64,000 bases of DNA, taken from assembly GCA_019155205.2 (NCBI GenBank), contig JAHNZQ020000181.1, positions 3,149,218-3,213,217 on the forward strand, written 5' to 3'. A program made the translations under genes and the position numbers. The notes under the pieces are model-generated. The model was not told where the DNA came from. It saw only the letters and a list, made by a program, of their open reading frames with translations, and did not search any database. This DNA comes from Gracilaria vermiculophylla. Its lineage: Eukaryota; Rhodophyta; Florideophyceae; Gracilariales; Gracilariaceae. This document shows positions 56,201 through 64,000 of this stretch, piece by piece; the stretch's first letter is position 1; every line of letters starts with the position of its first letter.

Positions 56201-58164
56201 AGTGCCACCTCTTGAAATCTCCGTGGTATCAGTCGCAAAATCTAATTGCGGCGCAACGCGCGCAGCGCAAGGATTTGCTACAGGTGCTTTCTTTGGCGCG
56301 CATTGTGAATGACTTGAAAGAAGGCGGGACGTCGATGGAATCGCGGTTGATGACCTTGTCGGCGGCCGAATTGAACCACGTTTTGACGAACCACTACAGG
56401 CTGAACCAAAAGAAAATCCCCGGCAACGTTGAGGAGCGAAGGGCCTTGATCCGGGAAATGGTTCAACGGAAGCAGAAGAGCAACGTTCAGGACCTTTCGG
56501 ACTACTCGAATGTGATTCGAACTGTGCTGAAGAAACACCGAGATGCCGGTCTGGCGAAGGGGGCGTCAATCGCGGCAACCGGCACGTCGATGTCAAACGG
56601 AACGATGCTGGGCATTCCGCTGGACATTCAGCGGCGGGCGCTGGAGGAGGGCGACGTGGAGGAGCTTCCCGTCGAGGCGGACGACTACTTTGCTGAAAAG
56701 GATGGGGAGGAAGTGTACGCGGCAGCGCGAAAGGTGTTTGGCGAACGGACAAAGAAGGAGACGCCAAAGAAGGACAAGGCAGCGTCGGCGCCAGCACCGA
56801 CCAGCGGCGCGAGCGCTGCTTCGAAGCACGACGGCGCGTCTCGTGCGGGCGCGATCATCAGCAGCGCGGTGCTCAGCAGCGCGGCTGCAGCGCCGCCGCC
56901 GCCTGCGGCGAAAAAGGGGGCTGCTGAGGCTGCGGACGAAGCGCACCGCAAGCTGAAGAAGAAAGTGACGAGGCTGAAGGTGACGAAGAAGGTGACGGGG
57001 GCGGACGGGAAGCAAAGATCTGTGGTGACTTACATCACAGACCCTGAGGAAATCAAACGGCGGCTGGAGAAGCGCGGGGCGGCCAAGAAGAACAAGAAGG
57101 AGAGCGGGGGCGGAGCGGGGGCAAGCGGGAACTCGAACGAGAAGCTGAAGATTGCGATTGGGCTGCGAGACTTGCAAGGGGGCATGAAGAAGGGAAAGAA
57201 GAAGAGCACGGGGGCGGACAAGAAGAAGGGGGCGAAGAAGGCAGGCGGCGGAGTGGCGTTGCCTGTGATGGACAAGCCGATCCAGAAAATAAGCGGAGAG
57301 AAGAAGGGGCAAATCGGTAAGATCAAGATCAGCACGAAGCAGATCAACAAACAGAAGGAGCAGGCGGCGCTGAAGCGCAAGCGGTCGCAGTATGGGGAGG
57401 ACATTGCGGAGTTCCGGGCGAAGAAGACGGCCAAGACGTCGCGGCGCAAGCGCAACGGCAGGGTGCAGCTGAACGGGATCCTGGAGCAGATCGAAGACTT
57501 GGTGCGCCACACGGACGGGTACATTGTGCCCGGGGCCAAGCCGATGCGCATTGCGCGGCTGCACGACGGGGAGTCGGCGCCGCCCGGTGTGGTAGCGAAG
57601 AACATTGCGGTGCCGAAGGACACGGGGCTGGACCTGACTGCGCCCGTGGACGCGAAGACGGTGCCGCTGTACGCGCAGATCGTGAAGAACCCGATGTATC
57701 TGAACCTGATCCGGCAGAAGTGCAAGAAGATGGCGTACGAGAGCGCACAGCAGTACCTGGCGGATATGGAGCTGGTGGTGTCCAACGCGCGGCTGTTCAA
57801 CCGGAGGGCGGACGTTCAGTGGGTGGTGCAGCACGCAGAGCTGCTGCTGGACGTGGCGCAAGAGGAGCTGAGGAGGAGGGGCGAGGACATCAAGGCGGCC
57901 GAGGAGATGGTAAAGGTGGAGAAGGCGGAGGCGAGAGCGTCGGCAAGCAAGGCCAAGAAGAAGAAGAAGGGCGGCGGCGGAGGCGGAGTGGTGGTGAAGG
58001 GCAAGGGCGCTGCGAAGGGCGCGGCGGACGTGATGCAAGTGGAAGACCAGTCGGACGACGTGGTGGAGGTGACGAACAGGGGAAAGACGATGGACGTGGT
58101 CAACGTGGACGCGCCGCGAGCGGACTCGGGCGCGGCCGTGCACGAGCCGGTGGTGCTAAACTAA
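53269..58164 (+). CDS. TAF1: Transcription initiation factor TFIID subunit 1 (TAF1)
   Basis: Intronless gene of 1631 codons for the largest TFIID subunit. It scaffolds TFIID, contacts TBP and recognises acetylated histones. The frame is open upstream, but the ATG at 53269 is followed at once by the TAF1 N-terminal motif (GFLFGNIDKRGRLDEDYLDE), so it is taken as the start. Acidic tracts follow (residues 60-430). The conserved TAF1 core (DUF3591 type) runs about 480-1060 and includes GRWVHGISWDS, FNISNDLYYA, AQIAGQIPKKLSELQCSVKD and TDFLLVRNENEMFVREID. A Lys-rich region follows (1150-1390). One bromodomain is at about 1395-1535, with PLYAQIVKNPMYLNLIRQK and the acetyl-lysine-binding Asn in NARLFNRRAD. 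There is one bromodomain, as in plants (animals have two). The CCHC zinc knuckle usually found between the core and bromodomain is not visible. The tail is Lys/Gly-rich. Confidence 0.95.
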   Translation: MTSREGGSGGTGFLFGNIDKRGRLDEDYLDEETKNNIDHVGAKVDNNDQQLREIESLPLKKGTVSDEDDDYDGDPQKQDYYDIDDPDELDENTRSDMNALATQAKPVIDEDDNYDEDDDEDGAKPGQQLAQQNGAAHPHKSASAAASRAVQSSSTPSSVPRKLSREQSALEEQKRLMRAAREAANKPVLVIDAAAADEEEEDPLPFTKVFFKPPPPLRFVPAQKRYGIVREPQPVQLAPDEGKKLESATSMPKVDPVGLVLALDRKNVLKRQGVRTRAEVLPVYTKEYEDAARPLGGQHVIEPVQETHSLVQQVDWESQIKWGEPNDDEEDDWSKEAVCVKPDVQMKDIDDDDDEFEDPVQLNVQDGAKEAGAESDEDVEWEDGGLPANDSNTAKTKAIKSANAMDIDAPATQVSNTSNGEPNAVKAKETKPLSVDGAKIDEQAAKNGQNSKKSDAKEISIVIAPKILIESIPPRNADLCSGRWVHGISWDSQSETDPDDASSSSSQPSRTVGVREKLARLILDLNDGNMSFEQVSEEVVDDSRSIPNGKKVVDVKGLSRDLLQTTGTRLQQLLEADRFNISNDLYYASGSSTHQRIDRRSILRGLQNAPPAVKCQTTHWSLPAQSLLSFRRPKLYADDLPNKMILQPFRRKRPKGGKAQIAGQIPKKLSELQCSVKDAYRVSLFEYALERQPSVLPIPGMASRVVTFARKNSAAEAAQASKNAAGTAEADTVFLAPDEPPPVSAGDIDADGKPLSVIESHVYSAPCVKTETPTTDFLLVRNENEMFVREIDSVISVGVTEPKIEVMAPNTERYKKFAKDRVSLWVMREAARQRKDFLKLQKRQQKEDGIRLGLEPREEPQPFIEKEQIFRAFPRRRTYPETSLLKLLREMSKNQNGKYVISEEFTKNAPTREAKEAELLRTLTPQETSAYESMEAGWEHLLDIGVQTFTFPSGQGNILAASEKTGHEAGTAVATFLKCHLLKSPWYQSQNLIAAQRAQRKDLLQVLSLARIVNDLKEGGTSMESRLMTLSAAELNHVLTNHYRLNQKKIPGNVEERRALIREMVQRKQKSNVQDLSDYSNVIRTVLKKHRDAGLAKGASIAATGTSMSNGTMLGIPLDIQRRALEEGDVEELPVEADDYFAEKDGEEVYAAARKVFGERTKKETPKKDKAASAPAPTSGASAASKHDGASRAGAIISSAVLSSAAAAPPPPAAKKGAAEAADEAHRKLKKKVTRLKVTKKVTGADGKQRSVVTYITDPEEIKRRLEKRGAAKKNKKESGGGAGASGNSNEKLKIAIGLRDLQGGMKKGKKKSTGADKKKGAKKAGGGVALPVMDKPIQKISGEKKGQIGKIKISTKQINKQKEQAALKRKRSQYGEDIAEFRAKKTAKTSRRKRNGRVQLNGILEQIEDLVRHTDGYIVPGAKPMRIARLHDGESAPPGVVAKNIAVPKDTGLDLTAPVDAKTVPLYAQIVKNPMYLNLIRQKCKKMAYESAQQYLADMELVVSNARLFNRRADVQWVVQHAELLLDVAQEELRRRGEDIKAAEEMVKVEKAEARASASKAKKKKKGGGGGGVVVKGKGAAKGAADVMQVEDQSDDVVEVTNRGKTMDVVNVDAPRADSGAAVHEPVVLN

Positions 58165-58951
58165 CTAAAACGATCAACGTGGACGACATGGTGGTTTATT
58201 AAATCAATTTGATTTATCTGTATATTTTTATACTTTAAAGGGTCATTCTGTAAATGTCGCGGTGAAAAGCAGTAAATTTGAGTTTCAGGTCATGAACCTG
58301 TCATTCTCTTGGTCTAAAGAAAAAAACCTTAGAATGCATTCAAACCCCAAGAGCGGTGGACATGGCTGGGCTTGGGGGTTACGCAGGCTTGCTTCACGAA
58401 CAAGACCATAAAATAACTTTATACATTCTCAATGGGGACGACATGATTTCTCAGAGAGATCAAAGCAGCACGTTTCATATACAATCCGCTTAAAACGGAT
58501 TCAAAGCATACTGACGTGAAGTATTTCCAGGAGAATGAGGTCGATAAGTCAGACATTAAGAAAGAAGGAAGATATTACGGGGGCTTTTGTTTTATACCGT
58601 TAATAGCCGAACACTTGTACGACTGCGGTCACCGAACATGCACAGCCGACGCAGCGCACTGTGAAGCAGTAGGAAAACAATCTCATGGCACTATTTTCTA
58701 AGTACTTGAGAATGATACACAAAATCAACTCTTTCTCCTTGTTTTTGCACTTTGCATAGGTACATACGTTACCAAGTCATTGGAGACATGGAACGAGATA
58801 TTTAAGGCCTGTGTTGGTATTCCGGGGTAGAACGCTCCAGATCGTACTACAATTGTAGCATAGGCTCTGATGAGCTGTTCGCAGCGCCATCTTGAGTCAA
58901 GGCGAATACAAAGTTTCGGTGCTACCTTACTGGCACAAAGCGCGGCAGTTT
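58165..58951. other. Intergenic between TAF1 and the split minus-strand gene
   Basis: The TAF1 3' flank turns AT-rich at once. A minus-strand open stretch at 58725-58955 is protein-like and touches the end of the neighbouring gene in another frame; it may be a further exon, but no clear splice sites were found. Confidence 0.4.
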
Positions 58952-60384
58952 TCAATTAAGTTCAGCCATCTTTTCAGCGCGTAGTGAAGCTCTGGCAAGC
59001 TGTGATGCCTTTTTCTGTTCCAGGCGCCGTTTCATCTTTTCATGTGATGACAGGGCACTGAGATTGGCTCGCTCTCTACCCACGTCATTCCCGACATGAA
59101 GTACCTCTTCATCATCAGATATGCGTACTGGAACATTTTCCAATATGTTGAACTCATCGTCTTCAAGATCGACAACGTCATTTTCAATCATATTTGTCGT
59201 GTCCTGTCCAGTTGACTCCTGGTTATTGCAGTAATAAATGTTGGTGTCGTCTTCCTCCCGAGTTCACTGCCCTCCTGATCTTTGCCGCCCTCAATATCTA
59301 AACGATATGCAAAAGGATACTCATCACACAAATGTGTCGGTGCTGCTGTAATCGGAGCTATTGCGAAACGATAAGTTTGCGTTTCATATGAACTTGCAGA
59401 TAGTTCACCTCGCGAATCATTTGATGATGATGCCTCATGCAAATCACGTAAATATGACCCACTGTTCATATTTCTTGCCTCCCTACCACCCGTATCTTCG
59501 ATGCTCTTCCTTTGAGTGCATTTCGCACATGCGTTTGGTCCATAGCCGTGCTCTTGTGTAGGGCAACAATCACTGCGATTATGCATTTTGTGGCCCCTTG
59601 ATATGTTCTCTTGATTCTTTCAACAAAATGAAACCCTTTCTTTCATACGAAATCTATGCTCTTCCTCCCTCATTTCCTTCAAACAATTCTCTCGATTCAT
59701 TCGCATCTCTGCAGCGATGCGAGCCTCTAAATTCTTTCTATCCTCATTTTCAGTCTCTCGTGTACCCTTCGTATTGCTATTGTTGGGACGATTGTCAGCG
59801 GATCCTGATGCACTCTGATCGTATTGTTTCCGTGACATGGAATATCCGTTACCATATTCAAAGTTATTTCCATTTGAAAAGCTGTCTTTCGCTGTTGAAT
59901 TGGTTCTCTTGTTCCCATTATTCTTTTTCTGACGCTTCTCACGTTTGCGAAGAAGCTGACCGAAAAAAATATCTTTTCCCGTTTTCTTCTCCACGACGTA
60001 GGCACTCCCGGATTTGATAATGTCTGCCACATTTCCGCCTTCAAGCTCCTTAAATTGTTCTTCATTTTCCGCATGAGCTTTGGCACGAGATATGATCTGC
60101 ATGGACCCGGTAGTCCCATGACGTTGAGCATCATATCACTGAGACCCTACAAATTTGTTTGGATACACAAGTACACTGAGCCTTCTGATGCTTTTCTTTA
60201 TATTTGTCAGTGTTGGTAAATGTGATAGTGGTATATCAGCTGCAGAAGACAAGAAGAACACCTCCTGTAACGGCGTTGCACGGTTTTCAAGTATACCAAA
60301 TTGAGGTTGTGCTTGTAGTGGGGTTTTCGGAAACTGTCGATGTGGGGTGGCGAAGGGATCCATTGGTCCGGTTTTAACATACAT
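58952..60384 (-). CDS. Putative split gene, charged protein (may be a young pseudogene)
   Basis: Four coherent pieces on the minus strand follow each other. Piece 1 (60384-60151) begins MYVKTGPMDPFATPHRQFPK and ends IRRLSVLVYPNKF. It joins piece 2 (60096-59620) across a plausible 54-bp intron. Piece 2 is Lys/Asn-rich (GGNVADIIKSGSAYVVEKKT). Piece 3 (59586-59188) continues in the same frame after one TGA at 59620. Piece 4, ending at 58952, is acidic then basic (TREEDDTNIYY upstream of MIENDVVDLEDDEF; ends RASLRAEKMAELN) and needs a frame change near 59260. IRRLSVLVYPNKF faintly resembles helix II and the HPD loop of J-domains (LSxLVHPDK), but HPD reads YPN. Either short introns remain unseen or the gene has decayed. 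Confidence 0.4.
60097..60150 (-). other. Candidate 54-bp intron
   Basis: On the minus strand the sequence starts GTAGGG and ends CATGCAG. Removing it joins YPNKF to IISRAKAHAENEEQF in phase 0; retaining it brings a TGA in frame. Confidence 0.45.
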
Positions 60385-62399
60385 TTAGCATGCGAACAAC
60401 TTCTTTTCGAGGAGCAAGGGGGTGATTTAGTAAGCGACACTTTCGAGCAGAAATAATCCCTTTCCGAAACGGCTACTCGGTGGAGAGGGGTCACAATAAG
60501 TGCGTATCTGCTCAATGAATATCAATCAAAGGAATTCTGATATTTTGAACCCGCTGCTTTTGAAAATATGCATGGGGAATAATACAATGTTGCATTTTTG
60601 CATTATGGCATATGATTTTATGTAAAAGACAATCGTGATATATGCATTTGAACAAGTGACATAAGAAATGAGTGTTCGTTTGCTATGAGATCAGCCAGAA
60701 TCGCCTTTAGCTTACTCAAAAATATTCCCGTTAAATATGTGGATTGATCTGTTTGGAGGCTGTCACCAATCGTATGTTCATAAACGACATGGTCGGAAAT
60801 CTATCTGTTAAGTAATGGAGGCTGTCACCAACACATTTTTGCTTTAGCTTTTTTATGTACCAGGTGGACTTGCATATGCAAAGTAATGGTAAGAGCCGAT
60901 GGGCTCATGCCCCTTATACTTTACACCTGAACATGGACAACTCTTATAATAGGGCAGCATCTTCCACCAGTGCCTAGAGTATATTTTGTGCCCGGCAACC
61001 CGTTACCAGCCACAATTTAGGCACGTTTTACATCATTTAAATCCTCATTCCGTTCAATTAATGAGTTCCCGTTGCGAAAGAATCCATATATCCATCATGA
61101 AAACCTTTTTACGGACAACTATTGTATCTAGAACACTAGTATCCGGGACAGAGTCAACAATCGGAGCTTTCCATGAAGTAAACAATACTTACCTCTCGTA
61201 GAAGAACGGCCCAAAACGACACATATCACCAGCCATAAATCAGAAAACCAAGATCGCGAATTAAAAAAGACAACGGAGCCAAATGATAAAGTTTTTCAAA
61301 GTACAAGAGCATTATAAAATGTGAATGTATATGACAATAAATACATGCGAGATATAACGCTTCTCATCGGTTCTATTCGGAACTCAAAACGAGAAATGCG
61401 AGAAAACACAAAATTGGTGCCAAAATGAGATATTCTTAGGACCTGACAGCTCGGCACCAAACCTGTATTTAAGAAGCAAGGCTTGATTTGAAACAGTCTG
61501 TTCCCTCCCCGATCACCTCCTTGACCACTTCTGAAGTTCAGTCATTGCTTCAGCAGCGTCTACATTTCCATCTAGTCCCTTGAAGATCATGACATCACTG
61601 CCTGAAACCCACTTGCGTTTTAGCCATCGCAAAATTGACACATCATCGAAAGAGTCCTAATCTTTTTTTGACACGATGCTATGGCTTCGTTCGTGACTGT
61701 CTGGCCGCTGATGTTCTTTTTCGCATTTTTAAAATGTCACAACTTTTTTGGTAGTCGTTTGGGTCGAGCAATATGCTTGTTGTTCGTTCGCATCTGCTCC
61801 ATTTTACTTCGCACTGATGACACAGCAAGCAACTCTGCTACATTTCTAGAAAGCAATCGCTGGATTAAAGGGTGCCGGTTTTGTTGCCCATCTCCGGGGA
61901 GTGACAATTTGGTACAGATGCCAGTTAATGGAGTAGGAATTGCGCATGGACAGTGCATTTACATAAAGAACAGTGAAAAGGCGACATTCAGGCTCTGTCA
62001 ATCGATGAACAGCATTCATCACGTTTCGGGTCGTGGATGACGAATGTCGGTGTCTACGTGCGCGAACGTGAGCAATGATCTCGAGCTATGAGAGTGCGAT
62101 AGGGTGTGAAGGCGCGATGGAAAGAAAAAGGGCACATCATCAGATCCTGATGCGTTCCAGCGTTAATCGGTGAGACGCAAGGCGTTCTTTTTACTAAGTG
62201 TACTTGAGCAGTGCGTGCTTCAGGAATTCACGAAATACTGGTTAAATAGAACAGGCCTACCAACATTGAGCGGGCGGGGCTATCGGGGTGAACCCAAGCT
62301 TGCAAGGTTCAGACAGGTGTCTCCATGCATCCAGCACGTTTCAATAGTGCAATGTCCTAAAGGGGAAAGTAGTACGAAGGATGTTTGGAACCTTTTTCT
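60385..62399. other. Gene-poor stretch with a direct repeat and a possible exon
   Basis: A 15-bp direct repeat GGAGGCTGTCACCAA lies at 60755 and 60817. On the minus strand 61656-61513 gives a protein-like stretch (SFDDVSILRWLKRKWVSGSD, then EAMTELQKWSRR and a stop), preceded by TTAG that could be an acceptor. It may be the last exon of an unseen gene. Nothing else is supported. Confidence 0.35.
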
Positions 62400-63748
62400 C
62401 GCGAGTTATTTCAGAGGCAGAGCCTTCTTCACACGCACACGAGAAAGGCTGGTACACAAGATCGTTGAAATTTTCCTGTGTAATATCCAAGTCTTTGTTG
62501 CGGAAAACCTTGAGCCTTCTTCCTTGAACTCTCTCTTTATTGCCGTCAAAAAGGCTTTCTGAAGTTCACGCCCGTTTTTTGGGGTGTTTCTGCATATGGA
62601 CTCTCACTGAGAAACCCCGCGGTAGATTTTGATATGACTAAGTCCCGCGCGAATAGCCTGCGGCACGAGTCCAACCCATGTGGCATGGGGAACTCTCCGT
62701 CGGACTGGTGCCTGAGACAGTGCACGGGCGGTGGCCCAAATGGCCGGTTATTTATTTATCTAGGGTTTCCCTATTTACTTAATTAGCACTTCGGTACCTA
62801 AGAGCGCCGGCATCACCGCCGCCGCCCTCCACAAATGGTAACTAAGGTTCTGGCTCTTAGCCTTCCGTCTACGTCGGTATTTGCCTCTCACGAGGGATAT
62901 CCCGTATCGTACGGTTACTCATCCGCCTTGTTCGCTAAGAGCGCCTATACTTGGGTAAACTACCAGTGTTACTGTGCTCGCTCCTTGAACATGGATATTT
63001 ACGGCTCGCAGTTGTGTATCTTAAGGCTTTCTTCCCTTTTTCCACCTTGGAGATACATCTTCGACCTTTTGGATCTCGCAACCCGCGCTCTTCCTTCATT
63101 TTCCACCTCTTTCTTTCCAGGAGGCACCGCACACTCATACACAAACCTATTGGGAATCTTTCTTATATCTCTCCTGCCAAGTGCTGCCCGGTCAACTTCG
63201 GTCTTACACCCAATGTTATCTTGCTGTTCCCTCGAGAGGGCTCTGACGACGAACTAAATTTGCAGAGGAAGATTTGGACGTCTTCCTGTGCTTCTTCTGC
63301 TTTCGGGCTATTGAAATACAGTTTCGACCAAGAATATGTATTCGCTTCTGCATTCAACAACCCAAAAGTGTCTTTGCCATTTCATTGAAGGTTTGCTCGT
63401 GCACTCCCGTTGCAGTATGCCACGCAGCAAGTAGGAACCCTAGCTTAAGTTGATGGCCTGTACGTGCATCTTCTAGATGTGCGAATCTATCGCTGCTTGT
63501 TGTTTCTTGTTTGGACGTTCCGCTACGTCTATGTGCATTGCTTTCAAGGATTCAAAAAGCTTTGTCAAGTATTTGCGCTGGGAACAGCGGATATATTCTA
63601 TTGAACGAACCCTGACCTCTAGTCCGACCTTATGCGTAACTGCTCGTAGTGGCATGTCTTGCGGAAGACCAGAAAAAACAGGAAGAGGGGAACGGTTACT
63701 GAGGTTGTTGCGAATCTTATTGTTTAGAGTAGAGTACACGACGGGCAT
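62400..63748 (-). pseudogene. Ty3/gypsy integrase C-terminal fragment, interrupted
   Basis: 63748-63473 (minus) reads MPVVYSTLNNKIRNNLSNRS, then PVFSGLPQDMPL and further on LFESLKAMHIDVAERPNKKQ. This is the usual end of a gypsy integrase core and linker, with the ...-L-N-...-P-...-F-x-G-L-P pattern. 62560-62400 in another frame reads NKERVQGRRLKVFRNKDLDI, like the segment before the chromodomain of such integrases (V-H-x-R-R-L-K-F-F-R-N). The two pieces should be about 400 bp apart but lie about 900 bp apart, so unrelated sequence probably separates them. It is not part of the adjacent LTR's family as far as can be seen. Confidence 0.5.
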
Positions 63749-63800
63749 GATGCTAGGCCACCAGCTTTGTGGAAGCTAATACTCGGAGAGTAGTACGCAT

Positions 63801-64000
63801 TGTGGTACTGTCAGCCCTCCTGTCGAGGTAGTAAAGCACAACGTCCGTTAGGAGTTTTTGGTGACTCCAAAACCGCGTATTCCTAAAGGTGGTCTCCGGT
63901 ATCCGCTGTCGCGAGCCGGGGGAATTCTGAAAGGGATCCGCAAACACCAAGCGGAGGGGAAGGTTCACTGGGCGGACAATGCTCCTACAGGCGCTGCTAT
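63801..64000 (-). repeat. LTR of the main family, cut by the right window edge
   Basis: Begins TGTGGTACTGTCAGCCCTCC at 63801, antisense, preceded by CGCAT, which would be the left target duplication. Only 200 bp are inside the window. Confidence 0.9.

Noticed and set aside
56593..58143. Very long minus-strand open stretch (over 500 codons) inside TAF1
   Set aside because: It is a shadow of GC-rich codons of TAF1, whose bromodomain and core motifs are on the plus strand. The antisense translation is low-complexity His/Leu/Arg-rich.
1..64000. tRNA, rRNA, snRNA genes and CRISPR arrays
   Set aside because: Reading both strands by eye gave no convincing tRNA cloverleaf, rRNA core or regularly spaced short repeats. 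Small RNA genes could still be missed without a covariance-model scan.

Overview
The window is nuclear DNA of a eukaryote. It carries two intron-poor housekeeping genes (NVL/Rix7-type AAA ATPase, TFIID subunit TAF1) and a carbamate kinase gene, separated by long tracts of decayed transposons. Gene islands that are nearly intronless, set among Ty3/gypsy LTR elements, suggest a red macroalga of the Chondrus crispus type. That assignment is inference, since no rRNA or organelle marker is present.

Layout. 1-6.6 kb: an LTR cut by the window edge, a decayed piggyBac-like element with palindromic terminal repeats, and an AT-rich block ending in a small Cys-rich ORF. 6.7-11.5 kb: a decayed forward Ty3/gypsy element. 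11.7-18.8 kb: three solo LTRs of the main LTR family, plus a diverged second copy of the AT-rich block and its Cys-rich ORF. 18.8-29.0 kb: a complete, mutated reverse-strand Ty3/gypsy element of the main family. It has a 5-bp target duplication, a primer-binding site, a polypurine tract, gag-PR-RT-RNaseH-IN, and an antisense ORF between integrase and the 3' LTR. 29-41.6 kb: AT-rich DNA holding the NVL gene (32.9-35.3 kb, with one 5' intron) and a decayed ORF with SAP-like motifs. 41.7-44.6 kb: the 3' part of a second element with the same antisense ORF, cut by an assembly gap. 45.4-46.4 kb: a Tc1/mariner relic. 46.8-48.0 kb: carbamate kinase. 51.9-58.2 kb: a head-to-head pair, an unrecognised helical protein and TAF1. 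59-60.4 kb: a putative split gene. 62.4-64 kb: a gypsy integrase fragment and another LTR cut by the right edge.

The host genes do not form a pathway: ribosome biogenesis (NVL), transcription initiation (TAF1) and carbamoyl-phosphate/ATP metabolism (carbamate kinase). Apart from the TAF1 divergent pair they stand alone. The most unusual items are the antisense ORF that keeps its frame in two element copies, and the two diverged Cys-rich micro-ORFs with identical cysteine spacing.
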